A DNA stretch of 64,000 bases from Linnemannia schmuckeri (Eukaryota > Mortierellomycota > Mortierellomycetes > Mortierellales > Mortierellaceae). Made by a program: the position numbers and the translations under genes. The stretch lies in NCBI GenBank assembly GCA_029449235.1, contig JANATG010000002.1, positions 3,410,001-3,474,000 of the forward strand, written 5' to 3'. Positions 1 through 7,717 of this stretch are shown in pieces (the stretch's first letter is position 1; every line of letters begins with the position of its first letter). The notes under the pieces are model-generated. The model searched no databases. It was not told the DNA's origin and saw nothing but the letters and a program-made list of their open reading frames with translations.

Positions 1-96
1 TGGACTGCCGTCACTCAAGATGGAAAACGCTCGGCTCAGTTTGAGCAGACCATGGTCGTCACCGAGACTGGTGTCGAGATTCTTACCGCCCGCTAA
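1..96 (+). CDS. MAP1: Methionine aminopeptidase 1, C-terminal end (partial)
   Basis: The window opens inside a coding exon. Frame 1 reads about 31 residues starting WTAVTQDGKRSAQFEQT and closing TGVEILTAR before a TAA at 94-96. This matches the conserved end of type 1 methionine aminopeptidases, the cytosolic metalloproteases that remove the initiator methionine from nascent chains. The QFE glutamate is one of the metal ligands in that family, and the segment just before the stop is nearly invariant. Only the last exon portion is present; the rest lies left of the window. An ATG at position 20 in another frame gives a 65-residue reading that is a shadow of this gene. Certain as to family from the motif, though the piece is short. 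Confidence 0.85.
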   Translation, partial: WTAVTQDGKRSAQFEQTMVVTETGVEILTAR

Positions 97-1636
97 GAAA
101 GAAAAAAATTACGTTCTCCCTCCCTTCCTCCCATCTCGTTTCACCCACACATTATTATTCACGTCATTTTCACACCTGACCCATAGGAAAGTGCATTCCC
201 AAATCATTCAAAAATGAATAAAAAAAGCAACTATAGAATACACGGCTTTAAGTCAGAAAAACGGAAGTGTGGAAGTATGCCACCGTAGGAGAGGGTTTCT
301 ATTTTCCAGGCAAGGAATGAATGGATGGCCTTGAGCTTGAGGGCATCAGGCTACTAGGCTCTAGAGGACGGTCCGTAATGTTTTAGTGAAATGGTTACAG
401 TAATCCGGAGCGCGGCAGAGAGAGCGCCGTTTTGGCCGAGGCAGCCGGATTTGGATGCACTTGGTTAGTCTTAACCTAAGAAATAATAGGAAAAGGATGT
501 GGGCGAAATGGGTGTATTAAACAGGGAGAGAGACGTCTATGTGCGACGATGCACGCTCCTATTGCGTCCGTGACCTCTCCAAGACAGAGTTGTATGAATG
601 TGATAAATGTCAAGGAAACTCACTCTCTATAGATCGTAGAAGAGAGTGCGTGAGTGCGTGAGAGCGTGAGTGCGTGAGTGCGTAAGAGCCGGAAAACGAG
701 TGACACGCCTCCCGCCCTCCTTTCTTCCTTCCCTCGCTGCTCTCTTCGCCATTCCAATGCCTTTTTTTTTGACTCTCACTAAATGTTATAACAGTGGTCA
801 CCGGCTCAGTGAGGCGTAGAGAGGCATTGGCTGCTCGAGTCCAGGGTCAAAGAAGTTTCTTTTTCGTTGATACACAAACCGGTAATACGTGGTGATAGGG
901 TGCCACTTTAGGGGGCTAGAAAACATTAAGACAGTTCTTTTTCGTCAGCGACGTTTGAATTCATAGATAAATTTCTTGGTATGCCTCACACAGCCATCTT
1001 AGTGCACTCAATCAACAAATGTCAACGAGTGAAAAAAAAATTACTTATTTAACCCAACTCTTTTTTGTACGCGCAAAAATTCATTCGCTGACCAAAAATC
1101 TTCGCCGAGTGACTGCTGAATGACGCGTTTTCCACGCTTGTACCTGGTTCCTGGATTCGCACTAAGACCATTAACGTTTGAAAAACAGCTATGAGACAAA
1201 AAATAGAGAAAAAGCGAGGAGAACCGGGTCCCTATTCTACTAAGTGAAGCTTTGGTGTGTCGTCCTTGTTGTCCTGGTAGCAATGGAGGCATTTGAAATG
1301 TTTAATCTTTGTTTTTTCAACACATGCAGGAGTAATAGAATGAAGCAAAATCTGCATTATCACTATCGCCCTCAATATGATTAACTGTGAGCCACCCTGA
1401 TCTCTTCTTTTTTTCGTTCGTTGCACATGAAGAACGGCAAACTTATTTTTTTAGGGACAAAAAAGATGGCGCCGTGAATCAAAACGATTTACAGATATAT
1501 ATCCAAGAACAGACTCATTCCCTTTCTTTTTAATCATCATGATCTTCAGCTGAAGTATCTCTCCTGCTCTTCCCTCCTTCGTCCTCCTCTTTTCTCCTGT
1601 CTCTCCGTCACTATTCTTTAAAAAAAAAGGGGGGGG
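97..1636. other. Intergenic, no gene seen
   Basis: About 1.5 kb between the MAP1 stop and the broken DPBB gene. It holds a degenerate 8-bp tandem repeat at 645-688 (unit GTGCGTGA with variants), pyrimidine-rich tracts near 1555-1615 of the kind found upstream of fungal genes, and an A9/G9 homopolymer junction at 1620-1637. The open frames here are short, start at arbitrary codons and show no recognisable protein. Confidence 0.6.
645..688. repeat. Degenerate short tandem repeat
   Basis: Roughly five copies of an 8-bp unit, GTGCGTGA, with substitutions (GAGCGTGA and similar). It lies in non-coding DNA downstream of MAP1 and has no evident function. Confidence 0.6.
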
Positions 1637-2154
1637 GCAACTTTTTGTGCCACAGTGGCACTCGCTTCTTTTTCTGCTACTGTGTCAAGTGCCAAAACTA
1701 ATGATACCCCCGCCGGTATCTCTACTACTGCCACATCTGATTCGACAACAAAACCAAACCTGAAAGCCACACTTTCTACATCCATTCTCAAAACCGCATT
1801 TAATAACTCCGAATTTGCACTCGCCAGTATCAACACCTTCTCGAGGGACATCACCCATGTGGTTATGGAAACTCGATTCACAGGCGGATACGACGAGATC
1901 TGGGACGGTGGCGAGGAGTCGACCGTCACCTTGAACGTCTACCAGATGAGTCCCGAGTTCTAGGGCAACGTCGTATGCATTCACTGGGTCCGGATCCGCA
2001 GCATGGACAGCGGGCTAACCGTCGATGCCCGGATTGTCGGTAATTGTCCTGGGAATGAGTGCGTCCGGGGCTCGCTCGATTTCTGCCTAGCTGCTTTTGA
2101 ACGGCTTGAGTATTTGAATACTGATATACTAATATTGAGCGGGACTATCTGTAA
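1637..2154 (+). pseudogene. DPBB/barwin (expansin-like) secreted protein, disabled
   Basis: One frame reads a hydrophobic Ala/Ser/Thr-rich start, a Ser/Thr-rich spacer, then NVYQMSPEF and a TAG at 1961-1963. The same frame continues directly with CIHWVRIRS, VDARIVGNCPGNEC and GSLDFCLAAFERL. That block, with its paired cysteines, DARIV and the Leu-Asp-x-x-x-AAF motif, is typical of the double-psi beta-barrel fold of barwin, expansin-like and RlpA-like secreted proteins, which act on cell-wall polysaccharide. The TAG stands where such proteins usually have an aromatic residue. Near the end a one-base shift puts a plausible terminal NIERDYL plus TAA (2152-2154) in another frame. No ATG in frame precedes the leader; an A9/G9 homopolymer lies just upstream. 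So there is one nonsense change, one frameshift and a missing start. Sequencing error at the homopolymer could explain only the last. Confidence 0.55.
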
Positions 2155-3464
2155 CCTCATTCTTCCTTACTCTAATTGTTTTGACAGGAGAGACCCGAAC
2201 TGACTTTGGGAAGACTTGTTTTCCTTGTGTATAACAATAATTCATACAATCTTCACCATTGGCCCGCACGATTATGGAATATCATTCTTACATAAAACTT
2301 CGAGTGGAATAAATCAAGAGCACCAACAATGAGTAAAGTCATAGCATGATGTATTTTTCCAACTGTTCTGTGTAAATCATACTCCATAAAGCTACTCCTG
2401 ATCATAATCGGCCTCTTCAAACCCTTGTTACCCTCATGATCCAGTATGGCGAGTAACTGCTGCGCCTCCGACAGTCGCATAATACGTGAAAAGGGGCCAA
2501 GGGTCTTGCCCGTTGGAAAAAATAGGATAGATACTCCTGAAACCAGAATGGCGAGAGCGGCTTGGGTATCTCTCGATCGGATCACATAAGAGCAAATTCG
2601 CCCGGGGCAGAATAGGCTCCTGCATTCTTTGGCACCGTTAGTGGAGGCCGAATTCTCCTTGCTGTCAACATCTCTGATCGCTTTTGCGAGATAAGGCGGC
2701 TGGTAAAAGAGCATGCATATTTGAAATGTCATCCACGTTTATGCGGTATAAGTTGATTGTTTAAATATTGGTAAGAAAAGAACAAAATAAGAACTAGCTA
2801 GCATATGAACGCGCTCGACAAGTATTGGCATCAGGCAATGCAACTCATCGCAGCGACCGAATGTACCTCCATGTCGATACGTATGTACTTCCTGCTCTGT
2901 TGTTGTTGTTGTCGCTGTGGAGCCGAGTTGTACAAAGAGCTTGCGCAAGGGGGGGGGGGGGGGGGAGGGGGGTTGATAAATCAGAAGAGGAACGAAACAA
3001 AAGGTATGCCAAGGTCGAACGTAAACTTCTTCCCTTTAACACATGAGTTTTTCACTCTGACCGACTATGAATAAATCGACTACCTCCCCAAACCAAACGC
3101 CTACATTATCCAAATATGGAAATTACACATTGTTTTGGAGTCGCGTTCGTTCTTTTTGTCGGGACATTTGGCGATAACTAGACGGCCTCAATAACAGTGA
3201 TCAAACAAAGCCGATATTTCGCCATAAATACGTCCTCTGTTTATATTTCCTTTCTTTTCTCTTCTCTATTTTTCTTTTCTCTTTCCTCACCTTTTCCCCG
3301 CCACACTTTGTCAGGGTAAGAACTCATCCAAAAACATCTTTTTCCCACGCTATATCCTCGGTCTTTCAGATGTGTAAACGTATGTTCTGTTCAGTCTCCT
3401 CCCGTCGTGCTTGTGTTTACTTCCGTCCTCTCTTCTGAAACAAGCACTCAATACAGCAACCTCC
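2155..3464. other. Intergenic, no gene supported
   Basis: About 1.3 kb. It contains a minus-strand open frame (2253-2732, 159 aa) with no recognisable motif, a run of 17 G followed by more G at about 2950-2972, and pyrimidine-rich sequence from 3245 to 3300. None of this supports a gene. The G run is a plausible assembly or sequencing weak spot. Confidence 0.5.
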
Positions 3465-3882
3465 ATGATCAACATGTGGCCTGGAACAGAATACCCGTTT
3501 GATCGAGGACGAGAACAGTGCACGAGCATGAGCCTTCTCCCGGGTGAACTATTCCTTTGTGTCGTCGTACTATCTTGTAAGTGAAACTCGTCCTTCCTTT
3601 TTATTCCTACTTTGTTATGGCGCCACCATGGGAAGAGGATGTCATACCCGCTATCTGTGCTCATTCTTTACACACTCATCTCATTCTTTCTCGTTTTCTT
3701 CTTAAGGTGTTGGCCACCTTGCGAGCTCCGCAAGCCCGAAGTTGATGAAAGCGTCGACTACTTCGGATGTTGATCGGCTACGTACGTCAACCTTGATTTA
3801 CAACACATTGCGCAAGACTGCGCCGAGAGGTACAAGCAGTCTCTGTGTTAATTCTATCGAGAGCGAAATCTCAAGAAGATAG
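3465..3882 (+). CDS. Possible small two-exon gene, unknown product
   Basis: Putative exons 3465-3576 and 3707-3882. The ATG at 3465 opens 37 codons ending at a GTAAGT donor; a pyrimidine-rich stretch ending in TTAAG at 3706 restores the same frame and runs to TAG at 3880-3882, giving 95 residues. A pyrimidine-rich tract lies upstream. The product has a hydrophobic patch (LFLCVVVLS) across the junction and a basic Ser/Thr-rich tail, and I recognise no family. The only support is that a consensus intron keeps the frame open, so this could equally be a chance reading or a gene remnant. Confidence 0.25.
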
Positions 3883-4179
3883 CATATGTAAGTTGGCTTA
3901 GCATACCAATGATTATTTCTTGTATTTTATGTTCCTGGTTCCATAATGAATACCTAGATAATAGCATGTTTTGCTGTTAATTTTTTTTGACAGAAACAAC
4001 GCAATAAACTTTCTCATTCAAAAAATTAAAAAGAATAAACAAGTTTGTTGACCGCGAAGGAGAAGAACAAATGTCCAAGGAAGGAAGAAAACAAACAAGC
4101 GCTCCATCCATCTCTCTTCTCTCTCTAAGCTTAAAAAAAATTGGGATGTTTTGCTTAGTAGCTAACAAAAATGCAACGG

Positions 4180-4335
4180 TGAGAAGCAGCGGCAATTGTT
4201 GCGCAGAACAAGATTGTGGACCGGACTGTGCCTGGCGGATGGCGCTTGGAAAAGCTTGGTATGTACCCTCCTTTCACTCTCGAATGCCTCCCTTGGGCTT
4301 TTAACCATGGAAAAAAATTGCTTATATAAAAAAAA
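4180..4335 (+). mobile_element. 5'-truncated LINE copy (3' UTR only)
   Basis: This 156-bp block aligns base for base, with scattered changes, to the 3' untranslated end of the large LINE at 14141-14302: AGCAGCGGCAATTGTTGCGC, then a TGTGGACCGGACTG block, then CCTTTCACT, TTGGGCTTTT and a terminal A run at 4328-4335. It carries no coding sequence. Extreme 5' truncation is normal for target-primed reverse transcription. I could not define a target-site duplication. Confidence 0.8.
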
Positions 4336-4475
4336 TCTGGACGCGCTAGTTATGTAGATTCTTATTTTCATTTGTTTTCATACTTTGATGATCGTCTCAG
4401 AGCATAAACGACTGGCCGTTTTTTTTTTTTTTCTCATCCGAGTGCACAGGCTATACATCGGCCTATTCTTTCTTT

Positions 4476-4507
<32 letters not shown>

Positions 4508-4773
4508 TTTTTGATTTTCATTTCTTTTTCTTCTTCACTTTCTTTCCCGTTCTTCAATGTTTATACCTTTTTTTTTTTCTTCTGGGTGCTCTATCACACA
4601 ATGGTGTCGTGGATCGAAGTCGGATGTCGGGAGCGAATTATCAGGGTTTAGTCTGATGAGCAGAATGGTATGGAAGGGTTGTGGATAGGAGTGGGAAGGG
4701 AATGATAATGAAAGGTGTATATCGAGAAGACTCTGTTACAAACTACATCTACTGTCTTTCATACTAAATGAGG

Positions 4774-4808
4774 ATAGTGGCGTCGGTGCTAGCCACCGAC
4801 GCCACTAT
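4774..4808. repeat. Perfect 15-bp inverted repeat
   Basis: ATAGTGGCGTCGGTG is followed by a 5-base loop (CTAGC) and its exact reverse complement. It lies in non-coding DNA and could be a transposon footprint, a terminator-like hairpin or a small foldback element. Confidence 0.75.
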
Positions 4809-5170
4809 TCTTCCTTTGACGCGCGAGTCTGCGTTGTCTGCAGCAAAAGGCTTCTTTTTTCTTTTCTTTTTGTTTCTTTTTTGTACTTGGAGCTCATACT
4901 TTCCTGTTGCGAGTATACTGGCCGCACATTAAGTTCTTTTTTTTCTCTTTTCTTTTCCCTTCTTTTTCGTTCCTTGACTAACTGCTTTTTTCTTTCATCC
5001 GAGTGTATTGCCACATAATAAGTTTATTTTTCTCCTCTTTTTTGTTCTTGGTGGATATGTCCGGTTACAAGCACCAAATTGAATTTTTCTTCTCTTTCTA
5101 AACGTGAGCCAAGAGGGAAATAATATTAAAGTGCACTGGCCACGATTCTTGGAAGTTGGAGCATATCTGT

Positions 5171-5248
5171 AGGCTTGACTCCACTTCCTCCGAGAAGCGA
5201 GCATGAGGCTTGCCTCATGCCCTTCTCCTGGGGGGTGGAGTCGAGCCT
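5171..5248. repeat. Long imperfect hairpin
   Basis: AGGCTTGACTCCAC at 5171-5184 pairs with GTGGAGTCGAGCCT at 5235-5248 (one mismatch). An inner pair, GCATGAGGC with GCCTCATGC at about 5201-5220, forms the tip. The 78-bp unit folds as one rod with small internal loops, similar in size to a small foldback repeat or a microRNA-like precursor. Confidence 0.65.
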
Positions 5249-5715
5249 AACGTGACTGTAGAAAAATGCACCACAAAAAAAAACGAAAGGGAAAAAATGA
5301 GGAAAAGAATGAGAAAATGAATAGTCTCCCTTTCGGCTCACTTTACGTAGACAGGAATCGAATCCTCCTTCGCGCAGCGAAGATCCTCACAAAGTGAGGT
5401 CTATTGGATCAATTAATCAAGTGAACAACAGACACGGTCGCAAAAACCCTAAAAAGGAGCCTCGCTCTTTTTCGTCTTTCAGTGCGCCGAGCTACTTACA
5501 ACAAAAAAAAAGCATCGAGCTTTTACAATGCTGTCGTAGCCTGTTCAAATCTCATAATGTTGTCGTAGCCTGCTCAAACCTGGACGATCAAAGGAGAAGT
5601 TGCATGCCCTGGCGCCATGAAAACGCTTGACCCTCTTACGCGTATCACTCACCGGTGCCTTGGGATCTTTTAGGGTTTTTTAAGGGGGGTTTTTTTTTAG
5701 GGGTTTTCAGGGATA

Positions 5716-5750
5716 TTTAATAACTCAGAAACGGGTTCTGAGTTATTAAA
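5716..5750. repeat. 15-bp inverted repeat next to the TIR element
   Basis: TTTAATAACTCAGAA, loop ACGGG, then the exact reverse complement. It ends a few bases before the target duplication of the TIR element that starts at 5758, so it was part of the insertion site or marks an older element there. Confidence 0.7.
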
Positions 5751-5757
5751 AAAAAGA

Positions 5758-6699
5758 GGGTTAATCTATTCGACAACCCGGGTTGCTCGCCTTAATTGAC
5801 AACCCGGCAGTCACATTTTGCAAAATAATTTGGCAACCCAGTTGCCAAATTACACCCTTGATGCGCCTGAACCATGCACCTGTACCACTGACTCCCGATA
5901 CACCTGCCATACCTCTGCACCCAACCATCTGACCCCAACCACACCACCATCACCATGTAACTAAGCATACATTAATACCCTAGTTCGCCCGTACCATTAA
6001 CAGTATCCTTTCTTGTCCCTTTCTCTCTCTTCACACGCGTGTGCCTTGTTCCCTATCTTGTTTCTTAAGCCCTTACCCCCACAATCTTGTCTCCTTCTAT
6101 TCCCTTGTCCACACCCCCTTGCTCTGCTGCAATTACAATAGGTGCGGCTTCCCGTATAACTTTTGTTTGTTTTTTTTTTGGCAATTTTCTTTTGTGAGTG
6201 TTAAATGAAGTGCGAAGCTTCGATAGCTTTTATGCCTCTGTGACCAAGTTAGTGTTCTCCATGACTTGAATAATAATAACGAAAAAAGGGGAGCGATTCC
6301 TTTAGGCTATCTGTAACTAGAGCAGAGCACGGGGTTATGAACAGGAGAATAGAAGGAGACAAGGATGAGGGTAAAGACAAGAATATATTAGGAACGGGAG
6401 AAAAGCTTAAGAACGGATACTGTTTATTTACAAAAAGAGAAGGAGGTGTTACTAGTGTCTAGAAGGCGTGGTTGTTGGGAAGACTGGAGGCAAAGTAAGA
6501 TAACAGTCCTCGCTGCTATCACAGTATCCACAGCAGACACACTCATTCGTCATATACCACATAGCCTCCTGTTATATGGCAACCCGGGTTGAAAAATGAG
6601 AGTGGGTAGGGGGGTTGTCAAATAAGCAATGAAACTTTCCTAATAAGGAAAGGGTTGTCAAATAAAATGACCAACCCGGGTTGTCGAATAGATTAACCC
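5758..6699. mobile_element. 942-bp non-autonomous DNA transposon (MITE-like)
   Basis: The element begins GGGTTAATCTATTCGACAAC and ends with the reverse complement of the same sequence; the terminal inverted repeats match over about 27 bp. It is flanked on both sides by AAAAAAAGA (5749-5757 and 6700-6708), a 9-bp direct duplication. Inside both ends are further short copies of the TIR core (CAACCCGG and TTGTCAA), including a small palindrome at 5829-5853 and copies near 6568-6680. No transposase frame is present. A 9-bp duplication with subterminal repeats suggests a Mutator-type (MULE) or, with 8 bp counted, hAT-type element mobilised in trans. Part of the 9-bp duplication is a run of A, which weakens it slightly. 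Confidence 0.8.
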
Positions 6700-6772
6700 A
6701 AAAAAAGAAGAGGCGCTCCCGGATACACCTCTAGTCTAGTTGAGAGGAACCCAAAAAGAAGCTACCTTAAAA

Positions 6773-6845
6773 TGCTCACTGCAGGGATCGAACCTGCGGC
6801 CTTTGCGTTATTAGCACAACGCTCTACCGACTAAGCTAAGCGAGC
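6773..6845 (-). tRNA. tRNA-Ile(AAT)
   Basis: Read on the minus strand, 73 nt form a full cloverleaf. Acceptor GCTCGCT pairs with AGTGAGC, followed by discriminator A. D-stem GCTT/GAGC has an AGTCGGTA loop. The anticodon arm TTGTG-CTAATAA-CGCAA carries AAT at positions 34-36, with T33 and A37. The variable loop is AGGCC, and the T arm GCAGG-TTCGATC-CCTGC has a perfect B box. No intron, and no CCA is encoded, as expected in eukaryotes. A duplicated scrap of its 5' end (AAGCTAAGCGAGC) lies just upstream at 6856-6868. The Gypsy composite begins 47 bp upstream of the mature 5' end. Confidence 0.93.
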
Positions 6846-6956
6846 ACATTAAACCAAGCTAAGCGAGCTTGATTCGTTGGATTTGATAGGCTTGTCGTGA
6901 ATTCACCCTCTTTTATTCACGTGTTTTCTCCCTTTCACGCCACCAATTTCCACTAT

Positions 6957-6999
6957 TTTTTTTTTTTTTTTTTTTTTGTACGAAAAAAAAAAAAAAAAA
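6957..6999 (+). mobile_element. 43-bp poly(T)-GTACG-poly(A) insertion
   Basis: The right arm reads CCACTAT followed by C and a T run at the matching place; the left arm has CACTAT (6951-6956), then 21 T, GTACG, 17 A, then CACTAT again (7000-7005). So 43 bp were inserted with a 6-bp duplication. GTACG plus A is exactly the 3' tip of the LINE (14283-14302), which suggests an extremely truncated LINE copy, with the T run being an inverted tail from twin priming. Confidence 0.65.
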
Positions 7000-7053
7000 C
7001 ACTATCTTTTTTTTGGCCATTAATTACGCCTTCACCTCTTTCCACTCGCTTAT

Positions 7054-7479
7054 GGGCGGGCGAGCCCACCAAGTTGGTAAAGCTTCCCCCTCTCAGCGCG
7101 AGGGTCGTGGGTTCAGACCTACGAAGATACGCTCAATTAGGATTTGACGGTATTGCGCTAGTCTCCCCTGTCCAGGAGGCCTGAGATGAAATAGTTCTCA
7201 GACGCACACAAGTGCATGGACAGAGTGAGTATGCCCACTATATGGCTACGTAACTCTGGTGATGAGCCAGTCGGAATGCCGTGTGGAGCCTGCCAACAAC
7301 GGCGGACCGCTTAGACCAACCTTTCCAGTGCTCAAGTACATTCTGTCGGGTAACCGGCTTCCTGCACAAGCATACTAAAATGCCTCTGTGCAAAATAAGT
7401 ACGCGCACCTAGTTAAGACTTAGATTAAAAAAAATATCGTGTACTGCACAGATAGGCCATGTCAGAGGCAATTCTAGAA

Positions 7480-7522
<43 letters not shown>
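7054..7522 (+). mobile_element. tRNA-derived SINE inserted in the LINE
   Basis: A 469-bp unit bounded by TTCCACTCGCTTAT at 7040-7053 and 7523-7536, a 14-bp target duplication. The first 75 bp look like a tRNA: GGGCGGGCGAGCCC start, AAGTTGGTAAAGC in the A-box region, a CCCTC/GAGGG anticodon-like stem, and a B box GGTTCAGACCT at 7110-7120, so RNA polymerase III transcription is likely. A tRNA-unrelated body follows, and the unit ends in about 40 A (7482-7522). A second copy lies at 25712-26160. It carries no coding sequence and presumably used LINE machinery. Confidence 0.88.
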
Positions 7523-7524
<2 letters not shown>

Positions 7525-7717
7525 CCACTCGCTTATCCGGCCTGCAAACCAAGCAAATCTGGCCGCACAGCGGCCAAAAGACAAGAAGCTCCTACTGGAA
7601 GATGCAGACAATGAGGCTTGGGAGTCCTTTACGGAGCAGATCGATCGTTGTCTTGACGTCTACGGCCGCCTGGAAGACGTCCCTCAATTCCCTGCCGCTT
7701 TCCGCCCCGGACCGACA

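Larger units (their letters stand above)
4336..5757. other. Non-coding region with hairpins and a tRNA-like relic
   Basis: About 1.4 kb without a convincing gene. A TTTC microsatellite lies around 4467-4510. Three inverted repeats (4774-4808, 5171-5248, 5716-5750) are listed separately. A sequence at about 5345-5405 resembles the 3' half of a minus-strand tRNA but does not fold into a full cloverleaf. A G/T-rich stretch of ATTTTAGGG-like pieces is found near 5668-5710. Confidence 0.5.

Noticed and set aside
20..217. 65-aa frame at the left edge
   Set aside because: It overlaps the end of the methionine aminopeptidase in another frame and has no family features.
2253..2732. 159-aa minus-strand frame
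   Set aside because: No recognisable motif, no promoter or intron support, and composition does not clearly differ from a chance frame.
5340..5412. Minus-strand tRNA-like sequence with GATTCGATTCC
   Set aside because: The B-box-like part and a CTCACTTT/AAAGTGAG pairing exist, but the D arm and a T33-containing anticodon loop are missing. At best it is a relic or SINE piece.
5668..5710. TTTTAGGG-like stretches as an internal telomere
   Set aside because: No regular TTAGGG array; only a few irregular G/T runs.
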